Counted from the first letter of the stretch, positions 26,083 to 39,714 are shown. The stretch is DNA of 64,000 nucleotides from Pegea sp. RAD2-039 (GCA_034620365.1 JAQGEQ010000175.1:1426001-1490000), one strand, 5' to 3'. Program-made: numbers and translations. The notes: generated by a model not told the origin, from the letters alone.

Positions 26083-27348
26083 TCAATAAAAAAGTTGACA
26101 ACGACCTCCGTTAGTAGGTAAGCAAGCTTGTCTACTCAAATCGAGAAAAGAATGAGTATGTTTCGTATAACAGCCTTTAGTTGCCTTCAATACAAATATT
26201 CAAAATTAGTTTAAATATTCTTGGTTAATTTGGTTATTTGCAATTTATTTTAAATTCAATTTGATTTTTAATAACATATAATCACCTCAATGTTATCATA
26301 AGATATCTCACATCTCCCACAAGTTCTAGCAAAGCGATATAAGAAATTGTTTCGAATTACTTTTCGATCAGAAGGTTCTAGACGCTTCTGTATTGCAAGA
26401 TAATTACAAGAACTAATAGAGAAAGTACCATTTACAATTGGCCCGGATGCTAAAAAACAAAATAATCACAATTTGCTTTAAGGAAGTTGTAACTGATACC
26501 AATGGTGATGTAGGTTGTACCAAACTCTAGATTTACTCCACAAAGATTTCCTACTATAGCCGATTTTGCTTTTAATTCAGAACCAACAGTTAAACTTCCC
26601 TTGTAAACCTTTCCAAATAAGGATAACAATTATTTAAACAAGTTTATTCGTTTTAAAAATGTCAAAGCTGGTTGGATAGTTTGACTTCAACAGTATATTT
26701 TCTTACAACAGCATTATAATTTACAAACTGTACCTTGACTACTTTTATAAAATATTGTTTCATTCCAAGCTGAGAGTTAATATCTATCAACAAAATATCA
26801 ATTACTAAATTGCAATTAATTGTTTAACTATCTTACCAAAAATATCGGTTGGTTTTTCCATTTCTTCGTTAAGATGGTTAAAATACTTTACAGATCTAAC
26901 CACAAACTTAAAAGCTAAAAGAAATTGAAAGAAATATTCTTTATATTTTTCAAGTAAACTGTTTTAGTTAACAATAAATGCAAACTCATTTTATAAACTG
27001 CTGCTAAAACAACAGATTAAATATTTTTAAACATTTGACAATTTAACATTGAACCATATTTTAAGTCTAACAAGTATAAAAAGTAATTAATTTAGTGGTT
27101 AGTAATAAGTACAATGCAGCTACAGATTTAAAAACTGATTTAAAACTAGAGTTAATATACAGTTTCATAATAGTATTAGCTGATTTATATTAGCTGCTTT
27201 CATATTAAAACATTATAATTTGTTGCTTACCGTCATTTCCACGACAAAAAGCTTTTTGAGCATGCTCTTGAAAACAAGAACAAGAGTTAACTTCAAGTAA
27301 ACAGATTGTTGAAAAAATAATGAAGATTCCGATTGCTGTAAACTTCAT
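26083..27348 (-). CDS. Secreted TIMP-like metalloproteinase inhibitor, copy 1
   Basis: Six exons (27231-27348, 26837-26914, 26734-26783, 26500-26608, 26286-26449, 26083-26184) join through GT-AG introns to 206 residues. Residues 1-22 (MKFTAIGIFIIFSTICLLEV..) are a signal peptide. The mature chain starts CSCFQEHAQKAFC, the TIMP Cys1-x-Cys3 with Cys13. The netrin-like domain follows (QYFIKVVKVYKGSL, NLCGVN, TYITI, SSCNYL, FARTCGRCEI), then a short C-domain ending QACLPTNGGRCQLFY. Mature cysteines are at precursor positions 23, 25, 35, 105, 133, 162, 165, 178, 194 and 202. The pair equal to human Cys132-Cys137, which bond to each other, is absent. TIMPs block matrix metalloproteinases by chelating zinc with the free N-terminus. 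A poly(A) signal lies at 25984-25989. A TATA-like ATTTATAAAT lies about 75 bases before the ATG. Confidence 0.92.
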
Positions 27349-28019
27349 GGTGTTCAGTTACTGACTTGTCTAAACTTAAGCTTTTGAATCTGCCTTTTAA
27401 GCCTTTTAAGCTTTTTATTCTCATTTATAAATAGACTAAAATGAAAACAAAATATTTATAATCTAATTACAAATCAAAATATATTATCTTATTTTGCTTC
27501 ATTCAAAAATAAGAATATACTTTTCAAAACTATTGAAAATCAAGACCACTTTGAATGATTCCAGCTTTTTGAGAAATGTATTCAGAGTTTATTGAGAAGT
27601 TCTCTAAATCATCTTAGACATTTCAACAACATTTGTTACTGATTTAGGAGAAGCAGCAGTAAGCAACTTCTCAGTCAGTTCAACTTCAGTCTTTAATTAG
27701 CTATAATTACTTGAATATTTTATTATTTAATTTCATTAAATAAATAAAAAACAAAAACATTAGGTAATGGTGTTTTTATCGGTCGTATTTCTCCTAATTG
27801 GATACAAAAATTACAAAGGATTTTAATTATGGAAATATAATTTAGATGATTATATAATACAATCTATTTAAGCAAATTTATCTGATAGTAAAACTCTTAA
27901 TCATTATAAATTCCAACAAATCAACAAATTAACCTTAAGTTGAATGTTTTATTTGAAAAACTGAAAATAATGAATTGAATTTGTTTAATTTATTAGTTTT
28001 TTAGTTATTATTTTGACTC

Positions 28020-28990
28020 TTTATCAAACTAAGCTTTATCTGTTGGTAGCTGGCTCCAAGTACTAATAGTGCAGTTAGAGAAAAAACTTGCTGTGATTAA
28101 CGTAGCAGCTGATACTATCTTATTGAGGTATTAGGTGTGTCGTCTGAGTTGACATAACTTGTTGGAAGGACTAATAGAGAGGAAAGTATCAAATATAATA
28201 TTAATTAAACTTTGGTTAAGTTAAAAAATAAGAATTAAGTCGTATTTCATCTGTCACTTTAATTTAAGCTCAACTAAATTTAGGAAAATTATAAAAATAT
28301 GAATCGTATTAGTTTTGTCAAATTTATCTAAATTACAGAAGCTAAGATAATTCTCATCACTATCGTATTTAATGCTAAGTTTCCTGCATACCAATCTTGT
28401 AAATGTTGCATGAATAGATTTGATTTTTGTCTATAACATGAACTTGATATGGCATCTATGTACTGATATTGTTTTGAAGAGTTTGACATGTGTACAATTT
28501 GAAGATATTGATACAGAATCATTTCTAAAGTTTATGATATTTACAGTAAACAAGATTGATTGCGTTTACGAAGAGTTGAAAAAGATAATTGCCATTAAAA
28601 TGTTAAAACTCCATTTAAGGCCAGATCATAGGATTTTGACAAGGTCTAGGACCGAAGATATTTATTGAATAATAAATCCGTTGATGAAATATTGGAATAT
28701 CATGGAATTTGCAACTAATTCATTAATGATGCTGATAAACCGTGAAAATATAGTAACATCTTCGGTAGAGTTAAACAAATGAAACTTGTCAAGAACTGAT
28801 AGATACTCTTTAAAACGATAAAAACAGTTTGATGAAACTTGAATTTAATCATGTCGTCTTCGCATGTTAGAGCAAAAGGTTCTTTTTGATCAACGTAGGT
28901 AATGTTCTGAAGTGTTGATGTGATAAGAAGATCAAAAGTATTACTACTGACTAAAGGTTTTAACATCAACCATCTGAGATAGGTACTAGC
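28020..28990 (-). mobile_element. CR1/jockey-type LINE relic in spacer 1
   Basis: The minus strand first gives the end of a LINE endonuclease-like region (STYLRWLMLKPLV, then FDLLITSTLQNITYVDQKEP). A degenerate linker follows, and near the low-coordinate end comes the typical C-terminus SISPSNKLCQLRRHT, FFSNCTISTWSQLP. The reverse transcriptase core is missing and stops interrupt all frames. The same piece sits at the same place in the next three spacers, so it was present before the array was amplified. Confidence 0.75.
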
Positions 28991-29982
28991 ATCGTGGAAG
29001 CTTACAAAGAAATGATTTGATTTAGAGTTATTGCTGCACTAGTTGAACAGTTTTTCACAAATGTTGAATTTGGCTTATTCTAATAAATCTTACCAATGTC
29101 AAAACCCGCCAAAATGAAAAATAAAAAACAAGAAAATAAGTCTTGGATTAATGAAAATCGAAAGATATGATAGAAAAATGAATGTTTCATAGAACTAACT
29201 TCTAAATTCGAGAACCTTAAAGTTATTCAACTTTGAAAGTGAGATACAAACATTTTTAATCAATGACAAACTCAGAAATTTCACAAAAAAATGAATTACT
29301 AAAATTGTGAACAGTTTTAAAGATTTTTTCTGTTGTCGTATTTAAAAAGATTTATAAAAAGTTTTGGAATTACTGAAAAATTAACAAAGGATATTTAGCA
29401 TTTTTAAATAAGATTAAATAAATTTATTTTGTTATTTAAAGAAACTCACTTAGAAGAATATCTTTCTTATTAAAATTTTTGAAACATTTTTATCTTTAAT
29501 CTTAAAACTAAAACGTTTAGACTAAAAAAATGTAAATTTTTGGGTTAAAGAAAGAGATATAAAAGAAAATTTAAATTCTAACTTAATACTTTTTAACAAT
29601 CGTTTACCAAAAAGAAGATAAATTGATTGAGCTCGAACTTTTGTTTGTATGTTTTATTTAGGATACGAAACAAAATACAATGATTTAATTGGTGAAACAG
29701 AAAGCAAGTATTTACAGTTTGCACATAATTTATCTTAAATATTTTCAGTAATATATGTTATTTTTATATAAGATTTTTTACTTGAATGTAATAAGCAAAT
29801 TTACTCAAAAACTTAGAATTAAATAACTACAAGATTATGTTTGTCTAAAAACCCAATTTAAACTATTAATTGAAACAAAAGTTGTTTATTAAAAGCTGTT
29901 TAAAATTTAATCTTTTTCTAACTGTAAAAAGGTAAGAAACGCCAAAAAGATTCTTTTGAAGAATTCCCAGATATGAAATCAA

Positions 29983-31245
29983 TCAATAAAAAAGTTGACA
30001 ACGACCTCCCTTAGTAGGTGAGCAAACTTGTCTACTCCTATCGACTAGAGAATAAGTATGTTTCGTATAACAGCCTTTAGTTGCCTTCAAAACAAATGTT
30101 CAAAAGTATTTTAAAAATTTTCTTGCTACTTAGGCTATTTGTAATTTATCATAAACCATTTAATTTTTAATAACATATAATCACCTCAATGTTGAAATAA
30201 GTTATCTCACATCTCCCACAAGTTCTAGGAAAGCGATATAAGAAATTCTGTTGAATTACTTTTCGATCAGAAGGTTTAAGAAGCTTCTGTATTGCAAGAT
30301 AATCACAAGATCCAATTGAGAAAGTACCATTTACAATTGGCCAGGTTGCTAAAAAACGAAATAATCACAATTTGCTTTAAGGAAGTTGTAACAAGTACCA
30401 ATGGTGATATATGTTGTGCCAAGCTCTAGATTTACTCCACAAAGACCATTATTCATCGGTGTATTTGCCTTTAATTCAGAACCAACAGTTAGACTTCCTT
30501 TGTAAACCTTTCCAAACAAAGATAACAATTATTTAAACAAGTTTATTTGTTTTAAAAATGTCAAAGTTGGTTGAATAGTTTGACTTCAACAGTATATTTT
30601 TTACAACAAAATTATTATTTACGAACTGTACCTTGACTACTTTTATAAGAAATTGTTTCAATCCTACCTGATAGTTAATATCTATCAATAAAATATCTAT
30701 TAGTAAGTTGCAAATAATTGTTTAAATATCTTACCATAAATATCTTTTGGTTTTTGAATTTCTTCGTTAAGATGGTTAAAATACTTTACAGATCTAACCA
30801 CAAACTTAAAAGCTAAAAGAAATTGAAAGAAATATTCTTTATATTTTTCAAGTAAACTGTTTTAGTTAACAATAAATGCAAACTCATTTTATAAACTGCT
30901 GCTAAAACAACAGATTAAATATTTTTAAACATTTGACAATTTAACATAGAACCATATTTTAAGTCTAACAAGTATAAAAAGTAATTAATTTAGTGTTTAG
31001 TAATAAGTAGAGGCAGCCACAGATTTAAAAACTGATTTAAAACTAGAGTTAATATACAGTTTCATAAACGTATTAGATAACTTATATTAGCTGCTTTCAT
31101 ATTAAAACATTATAATTTGTTGCTTACCGTCATTTCTACGACAAAAAGTTTTTTGGGCGTGTTCTTGGAAACAAGAACAAGAGTTAACTTCAAGTAAACA
31201 GATTGTTGAAAAAATAATGAAGAATCCGATTGCTGTAAACTTCAT
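29983..31245 (-). CDS. Secreted TIMP-like metalloproteinase inhibitor, copy 2
   Basis: Exons 31128-31245, 30735-30812, 30632-30681, 30399-30507, 30185-30348 and 29983-30084 give an intact 206-residue protein with the same cysteine set as copy 1. The mature start is CSCFQEHAQKTFCRRND. It is the most different of the first three copies. Before the Cys70-equivalent it has TPMNNG where copies 1 and 3 have SAIVGN, the A-B loop reads IQKPKDIYDINYQVGLKQFL, and the last exon has RQVCSPTKGG. The start of exon 5 reads ATWPIVNGTFSIGSC. The gene has no stop or frameshift and keeps all splice sites, so it is likely functional. A conserved AATAAA lies about 95 bases after the stop, on the minus strand. Confidence 0.92.
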
Positions 31246-31914
31246 GGTGTTCAGTTACTGACTTGTCTAAACTTAAGCGTTTAAATCTGCCTTTTAAGCC
31301 TTTTAAGCTTTTTATTCTCATTTATAAATAGACTAAGAATGAAAACAAAATATTTATAACTTTACTACTAATTAAAATAAATTATCTGATTTTTTTTCTT
31401 TCAAAAATAAGAATATACTTTTCAAAACTATTGAAAATCAAGACCACTTTGAATGATTCCAGCTTTTCGAGCAATGTATTCAGAGTTTATTGAAAAGTTC
31501 TCTAAATCATCTTAGAAAATTCAACAACATTTGTTACTGATTTAGGAGAAGCAGCAATTAAGCAACTTCTCAGCTAGTTCAACTTCAGTCTTTAGTTAGC
31601 TATAATTACTTAAATATGTCATTATAAATTTCATTAAATAAATAAAAAACAAAAACATTATGTAATTTTTTTTTATCTGTCGTATTTCTCCTGATTGGAT
31701 AAAAAAATTACAAAGGATTTTAATTATGGAAATATAATTTAGATGATTATATAATACAATCTATTTAAACAAATTTATCTGATAGTAAAACTCCTAATCA
31801 TTATAAATTCCAACAAATCAACAAATTAACCTTAAGTTGAATGTTTTATTTGAAAAAATTAAAATAATGAATTGAGTTTGTTTAATTTATTAGTTTTTTA
31901 GTTATTATTTTCGA

Positions 31915-32890
31915 CTGTTTATCAAACTAAGCTTTATCTTTTGGTAGCTGGCTCCAAGTACTAATAGTGCAATATTAGAAAAAACTTGCTGTGATTAACG
32001 TAGCAGCTGATACTATCTTATCAAGGTATTAGGTGTGTCGTCTGAGCTGACATAACTTGTTGGAAGGAATAATAGAGAGGAAAGTATCAAATATATTATT
32101 AATTAAACTTTGGTTAAGTTAAAAAATAAGAATTAAGTCGTATTTCATCTGTCACTTTAATTTAAGCTCAACTGAATTTAGGAAAATTATAAAAATATGA
32201 ATCGTATTAGTTTTGTCAAATTTATCTAAATTACAGAAGCTAAGATAATTCTCATCACTATCGTATTTAATGCTAAGTTTCCTGCATACCAATCTTGTAA
32301 ATGTTGCATGAATAGATTTGAATTTTGTCTATAACATGAACTTGATATGGCATCTATGTACTGATATTGTTTTGAAGAGTTTGACATGCGTACAATTTGA
32401 AAATATTGATACAGAAGCATTTCTAAAGTTTATGATATTTACAGAAAACAAGATTGATTGCATTTACAAAGAGTTGAAAAAGATAATTGCCATTAAAATG
32501 TTAAAACTCCATTTAAGGTCAGATCATAGGATTTTGACAAGGTCTAGGACCGAAGATATTTACTGAATAATAAATCCATTGATGAAATATTGGAATATCA
32601 TGGAATTTGCAACTGATACATTAATGATGCTAATAAACCTTGATAAAAAAGTAAAAACATCTTCGGTAGAGTTAAACAAATGAAACTTGTCAAGAACTGA
32701 TAGATACTCTTTAAAACGATAAAAACAGTTTGATGAAACTTGAATTTAATCATGTCGTCTTCGCATGTTAGAGCAAAAAGTTCTTTTTGATCAACGTAGG
32801 TAATGTTCTGAACTGTTGATGTGATAAGAAGATCAAAAGTATTACTACTGACTAAAGGTTTTAAAACTAACCATCTGAGATAGGTACTAG
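31915..32890 (-). mobile_element. CR1/jockey-type LINE relic in spacer 2
   Basis: Near-identical counterpart of the spacer 1 relic, again with the endonuclease-like tail at the high-coordinate end and the RRHT...STWSQLP tail at the low end. It carries the same internal deletion, which shows shared origin by duplication rather than a new insertion. Confidence 0.75.
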
Positions 32891-33886
32891 CATCGTGGAA
32901 GCTTAGAAAGAAATGATTTGATTTAGGGTTATTGCTACACTAGTTGAACAGTTTTTCACAAATGTTGAATTTGGCTTATTCTAATAAATCTTACTAATGT
33001 CAAAACCCCCCAAAATGAAAAATAAAAAACAAGATTATAAGTCTTGGATTAATGAAAATCGAAAGATATGATAGAAAAATGAATGTTTCATACAACTAAC
33101 TTCTAAATTCGAAAATCTTAAAGTTAATCAACTTTGAAAGTGAGTTACAAACATTTTTAATCAATGACAAACTCAGAAATTTCACAAAAAAATGAATTAC
33201 TAAAATTGTGAAAAGTTTTAAAGATTTTCTCTGTTGTCGTATTTAAAAAGATTTATAAAAAGTTTTGGAATAACTGAAAAATTAATAAAGGATAGTTAGC
33301 ATTTTTAAATAAGATCAAATAAATTTATTTTGTTATTTAAAGAAACTCACTTAGAAGAATATCTTTCTTATTAAAATTTTTGAAACATTTTTATCTTTAA
33401 TCTTAAAACTAAAACGTTTAGACTAAAAAAATGTAAATTTTTGGGTTAAAGAAAGAGATATAAAAGAAAATTTAGATTCTAACTTAATACTTTTTAACAA
33501 TCGTTTACCAAAAAGAAGATAAATTGATTGAGCTCGAACTTTTGTTTGTATGTTTTATTTAGGATACGAAACAAAATACAATGATTTAATTGGTGAAACA
33601 GAAAGCAAGTATTTACAGTTTGCACATAAATCATCTTAAATATTTTCAGTAATATATGCTATTTTTAAATAAGATTTTTTACTTGAATGTAATAAGCAAA
33701 TTTACTCAAAAATTTAGAATTAAATAACTACAAGAATATATTTTTTTCTGAAAACTCATTTTAAACTATTAATTGAAACAAAAGTTGTTTATTAAAAGTT
33801 GTTTAAAATTTAATTTTATTTATAACTGTAAAAAGGTAAGAAACACCAAAAAGATTCTTTTAAAGAATTCCCAGATTAGAAATCAA

Positions 33887-35152
33887 TCAATAATAAAGTT
33901 GACAACGACCTCCGTTAGTAGGTAAGCAAGCTTGTCTACTCAAATCGAGAAAAGAATGAGTATGTTTCGTATAACAGCCTTTAGTTGCCTTCAATACAAA
34001 TATTCAAAATTAGTTTAAATATTTTTGGTTAATTTAGCTATTTGCAATTTATTTTAAATTCAATTTGATTTTTAATAACATATAATCACCTCAATGTTAT
34101 CATAAGATATCTCACATCTCCCACAAGTTCTAGCAAAGCGATATAAGAAATTGTTTCGAATTACTTTTCGATCAGAAGGTTCTAGACGCTTCTGTATTGC
34201 AAGATAATCACAAGAACTAATAGAGAAAGTACCATTTACAATTGGCCCGGATGCTAAAAAACAAAATAATCACAATTTGCTTTAAGGAAGTTGTAACAGG
34301 TACCAATGGTGATGTAGGTTGTACCAAACTCTAGATTTACTCCACAAAGATTTCCTACTATAGCCGATTTTGCTTTTAATTCAGAACCAACAGTTAAACT
34401 TCCCTTGTAAACCTTTCCAAATAAGGATAACAATTATTTAAACAAGTTTATTCGTTTTAAAAATGTCAAAGCTGGTTGGATAGTTTGACTTCAACAGTAT
34501 ATTTTCTTACAACAGCATTATAATTTACAAACTGTACCTTGACTACTCTTATAAAATATTGTTTCATTCCAAGCTGAGAGTTAATATCTATCAACAAAAT
34601 ATCAATTACTAAATTGCAATTAATTGTTTAACTATCTTACCAAAAATATCGGTTGGTTTTTCCATTTCTTCGTTAAGATGGTTAAAATACTTTACAGATC
34701 TAACCACAAACTTAAAAGCTAAAAGAAATTGAAAGAAATATTCTTTATATTTTTCAAGTAAACTGTTTTAGTTAACAATAAATGCAAACTCATTTTATAA
34801 ACTGCTGCTAAAACAACAGATTAAATATTTTTAAACATTTGACAATTTAACATTGAACCATATTTTAAATCTAACAAGTATAAAAAGTAATTAATTCTGT
34901 GGTTAGTAATAAGTACAATGCAGCTACAGATTTAAAAACTGATTTAAAACTAGAGTTAATATACAGTTTCATAATAGTATTAGCTGATTTATATTAGCTG
35001 CTTTCATATTAAAACATTATAATTTGTTGCTTACCGTCATTTCCACGACAAAAAGCTTTTTGAGCATGCTCTTGAAAACAAGAACAAGAGTTAACTTCAA
35101 GTAAACAGATTGTTGAAAAAATAATGAAGATTCCGATTGCTGTAAACTTCAT
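33887..35152 (-). CDS. Secreted TIMP-like metalloproteinase inhibitor, copy 3
   Basis: Exons 35035-35152, 34641-34718, 34538-34587, 34304-34412, 34090-34253 and 33887-33988 encode 206 residues almost identical to copy 1: mature start CSCFQEHAQKAFCRGND, SAIVGN before the Cys70-equivalent, and the same C-terminal exon. Differences seen are few: Arg for Lys in YFIRVVK of exon 3, Asp for Asn in SSCDYL of exon 5, and Tyr-Tyr instead of Phe-Tyr at the end. Introns and flanks are also nearly the same as copy 1, although copy 2 lies between them. This points to recent block duplication or gene conversion. The gene is intact. Confidence 0.92.
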
Positions 35153-35814
35153 GGTGTTCAGTTACTGACTTGTCTAAACTTAAGCTTTTGAATCTGCCTT
35201 TTAAGCCTTTTAAGCTTTTTATTCTCATTTATAAATAGACTAAAATGAAAACAAAATATTTATAATCTAATTACAAATCAAAATATATTATCTTATTTTG
35301 CTTCATTCAAAAATAAGAATATACTTTTCAAAACTATTGAAAATCAAGACCACTTTGAATGATTCCAGCTTTTTGAGAAATGTATTCAGAGTTTATTGAG
35401 AAGTTCTCTAAATCATCTTAGACATTTCAACAACATTTGTTACTGATTTAGGAGAAGCAGCAGTAAGCAACTTCTCAGTCAGTTCAACTTCAGTCTTTAA
35501 TTAGCTATAATTACTTGAATATTTTATTATTTAATTTCATTAAATAAATAAAAAACAAAAACATTATGTAATTTTTTTTTATCGGTCGTATTTCTCCTGA
35601 TTGGATAAAATAATTACAAAGGATTTTAATTATGGAAATATAATTTAGATGATTATATAATACAATCTATTTAAACAAATTTATCTGATAGTAAAACTCC
35701 TAATCATTATAAATTCCAACAAATCAACAAATTAACCTTAAGTTGAATGTTTTATTTGAAAAACTGAAAATAATGAATTGAATTTGTTTAATTTATTAGT
35801 TTTTAGTTATTTTT

Positions 35815-36785
35815 TCGACTCTTTATCAAACTAAGCTTTATCTGTTGGTAGCTGGCTCCAAGTACTAATAGTGCAATATTAGAAAAAACTTGCTTTGATT
35901 AACGTAGCAGCTGATACTATCTTATCAAGGTATTAGGTGTGTCGTCTGAATTGACATAACTTGTTGGAAGGACTAATAGAGAGGAAAGTATCAAATATAA
36001 TATTAATTAAACTTTGGTTAAGTTAAAAAATAAGAATTAAGTCGTATTTCATCTGTCACTTTAATTTAAGCTCAACTGAATTTAGGAAAATTATAAAAAT
36101 ATGAATCGTATTAGTTTTCTCAAATTTATCTAAATTACAGAAGCTAAGATAATTCTCATCACTATCGTATTTAATGTTAAGTTTCCTGCATACCAATCTT
36201 GTAAATGTTGCATGAATAGATTTGAATTTTTGTCTATAACATGAACTTGATATGGCATCTATGTACTGATATTGTTTTGAAGAGTTTGACATGCGTACAA
36301 TTTGAAGAGATTGATACAGAAGCATTTCTAAAGTTTATGATATTTACAGAAAACAGGATTGATTGCGTTTACAAAGAGTTGAAAAAGATAATTGCCATTA
36401 AAATGTTAAAACTCCATTTAAGGTCAGATCATAGGATTTTGACAAGGTCTAGGACCGAAGATATTTACTGAATAATAAATCCATTGATGAAATATTGGAA
36501 TATCATGGAATTTGCAACTGATTCATTAATGATGCTAATAAACCTTGATAAAAAAGTAAAAACATCTTCGGTAGAGTTAAACAAATGAAACCTGTCAAGA
36601 ACTGATAGATACTCTTTAAAACGATAAAAACAGATTGATGAAACTTGAATTTAATCATGTCGTCTTCGCATGTTAGAGCAAAAACTTCTTTTTGATCAAC
36701 GTAGGTAATGTTCTGAAGTGTTGATGTGATAAGAAGATCAAAAGTATTACTACTGACTAAAGGTTTTAACACTAACCATCTGAGA
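35815..36785 (-). mobile_element. CR1/jockey-type LINE relic in spacer 3
   Basis: Third copy of the same spacer relic. On the minus strand a run of open frame downstream of the endonuclease-like tail is longer here (about 36325-36056) because of a one-base change, but it remains a fragment with no catalytic motif. Confidence 0.75.
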
Positions 36786-37787
36786 TAGGTACTAGCATCG
36801 TGGAAGCTTACAAAGAAATGATTTGATTTAGAGTTATTGCTGCCCTAGTTGAACAGTTTTTCACAAATGTTGAGTTTGGCTTATTCTAATAAATCTTGCT
36901 AATGTCAAAACCCCCCAAAATGAAAAATAAAAAACAAGATTATAAGTCTTGGATTAATGAAAATCGAAAGATATGATAAAAAAATGAATGTTTCATACAA
37001 CTAACTTCTAAATTCGAAAACCGTAAAGTTAATCTACTTTGAAAGTGAGATACAAACATTTTTAATCAATGACAAACTCAGAAATTTCACAAAAAAAATG
37101 AATTACTAAAATTGTGAAAAGTTTTAAAGATTTTCTCTGTTGTCGTATTTAAAAAGATTTATAAAAAGTTTTGGAATTACTAAAAAACTAATAAAGGATA
37201 TTTAGCATTTTTGAACAAGATCAAATAAATTTATTTTGTTATTTAAAGAAACTCACTTAGAAGAATATCTTTCTTATTAAACTTTGAAACATTTTTATCT
37301 TTAATCTTAAAACTAAAACGTTTAGACTAAAAAAATGTAAATTTTTGGGTTAAAGAAAGAGATATAAAAGAAGATTTAAATTCTAACTTAATACTTTTTA
37401 ACAATCGTTTACCAAAAAGAAGATAAATTGATTGAGCTCGAACTTTTGTTTGTATGTTTTATTTAGGATACGAAACAAAATACAATGATTTAATTGGTGA
37501 AACAGAAAGCAAGTATTTACAGTTTGCACATAAGTTATCTTAAATATTTTCAGTAATATATGTTATTTTTATATAAGATTTTTTACTTGAATGTAATAAG
37601 CAAATTTACTCAAAAATTTAGAATTAAATAACTACAAGAATATATTTTTTTAAAAACTCATTTTAAATTATTAATTGAAACAAAAGTTGTTTATTAAAAG
37701 CTGTTTAAAATTTGATCTTTTTCTAACTGTAAAAAGGTAAGAAACACCAAAATGATTCTTTTGAAGAATTCCCAGATATGAAATCAA

Positions 37788-39050
37788 TCAATACAAAAGT
37801 TGACAACGACCTCCTCTAGTAGGTAAGCAAACTTGTCTACTCAAATCGATTAGAGAATAAGTATGGTTCGTATAACAACCTTTAGTTGCCTTCAATACAA
37901 ATGTTCAAAATTAGTTTAAATATTCTTGGTTAATTTGGTTATTTGCAATTTATTTTAAATTCAATTTGATTTTTAATAACATATAATCACCTCAATGTTA
38001 TCATAAGATATCTCACATCTCCCACAAGTTTTAGCAAAGCGATATAAGAAATTTTTTCGAATTACTTTTCGATCAGAAGGTTCTAGAAGCTTCTGTATTG
38101 CAAGATAATCACAAGAACTAATATAGAAAGTACCATTTACAATTGAAAAGTATGCTAAAAAACAAAATAATCACAATTTGCTTTAAGGAAGTTGTAACAG
38201 GTACCAATGGTGATGTAGGTTGTACCAGGATTTAGATTTACTCCACAAAGACTTCCTGTCATCCACGATTTTGCTTTTAATTCAGAACCAACAGTTAGAC
38301 TTCCTTTGTAAACCTTTCCAAACAAGGATAACAATTATTTAAACAAGTTTATTCGTTTTAAAAATGTTAAAGTTGGTTGAATAGTTTGACTTCAACAGTA
38401 TATTTTTTACAACAAAATTATTATCTACAAACTGTACCTTGACTACTTTTATAAGAAATTCTTTCCATCCACTCTGATAGTCAATATCTATCAATAAAAT
38501 ATCAATTAGTAAATTGCAAATAATTGTTTAACTATCTTACCATAACTATCTGTTGGTTTTTCTATTTCTTCGTTAAGATGGTTAAAATACTTTACAGATC
38601 TAACCACAAACTTAAAAGCTAAAAAAAAGTTGAAAAAAATATTTATATATTCTTAAAGTAAACTGTTTTAGTTAACAATAAATGCAAACTCATTTTATAA
38701 ACTGCTGCTGAAATAAAAGATTAAATATTTTTAAACATTTGACAATTTAACGTTGAACCATAATTTAAGTCTAACAAGTATAAAAAGTAATTAATTTAGT
38801 GGTTAGTAAAAGTAGAGGCAGTCACAGAATTATAACTCGATTTAAAACTAGAGTTAATATACAGTTTCATAAACGTATTAGCTAATTTATATGAGCTGCT
38901 TTCATATTAGAACATTATAATTTGTTTCTTACCGTCATCATTACGACAAAACGTATTTTGAGCGTGTTCTGGGAAACAAGTACAAGAGTTAACTTCAAGT
39001 AAACAGATTGTTGAAAAAATAATGAAGATTCCGATTGCTGTAAACTTCAT
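37788..39050 (-). CDS. Secreted TIMP-like metalloproteinase inhibitor, copy 4
   Basis: Exons 38933-39050, 38541-38618, 38438-38487, 38205-38313, 37991-38154 and 37788-37889 encode an intact 206-residue protein. Its mature N-terminus is CTCFPEHAQNTFCRNDD: Thr at position 2 and Pro at position 5, as in many vertebrate TIMPs (CTCVP). The other five copies have Ser2. Position 2 enters the S1' pocket of metalloproteinases and strongly affects target range in known TIMPs. Before the Cys70-equivalent it has SWMTGS, and exon 5 begins AYFSIVNGTFYISSC. The A-B loop reads PTDSYDIDYQSGWKEFL. In the proximal promoter the TATA-like ATTTATAAAT of copies 1-3 is replaced by another A+T-rich sequence. Confidence 0.92.
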
Positions 39051-39714
39051 GGTGTTCAGTTACTGACTTGTCTAAACTTAAGCTTTTGAATCTGGCTTTT
39101 AAGCTTTTTATTTTCGTTTATTTCCAGATTAAGTATGAATTAAAAACTTTCATTTTTTGAATATTACTCAAAATAAATTATCGGATTTTATTTCATTCAA
39201 AAATGAGGAAATACTTTTCAAAACTATTGAAAATCAAGACCATTTTCTATGATTCCAGCTTTTTGAGAAATGTATTCAAAGTTTATTGAGATGTTCTCAA
39301 AATCATCATAGACATTTCAACCAGATTTTTTAACTAATTTAAGAGAAGCAGCAGTAAGCAACTTCTCAGTCAGTTCAACTTCAGTCTTTAATTAGCTATA
39401 ATTACTTAAATATGTTATTATTTAATTTCATTAAATAAATAAAAAACAAAAACATTAGGTAATGGTGTTTTTAATCGGTCGTATTTCTCCTGATTGGATA
39501 CAAAAATTACAAAGGATTTTAACTATAGAAATATAATTTAGATGATTATATAATACAATCTATTTAAACAAATTTATATGATAGTAAAACTCTTAATCAT
39601 TATAAATTCAAACAAATCAACAAATTAACCTTAAGTTGAATGTTTTATTTGAAAAAATTAAAATAATGAATTGAGTTTGTTTAATTTATTAGATTTTAGT
39701 TATTATTTTGACTG

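Noticed and set aside
28328..28969. Repeated 64-89 codon frames in every TIMP spacer as a second gene family
   Set aside because: The frames change length between units by point changes, and their translations fit pieces of a LINE with its core deleted, so they are relic sequence.
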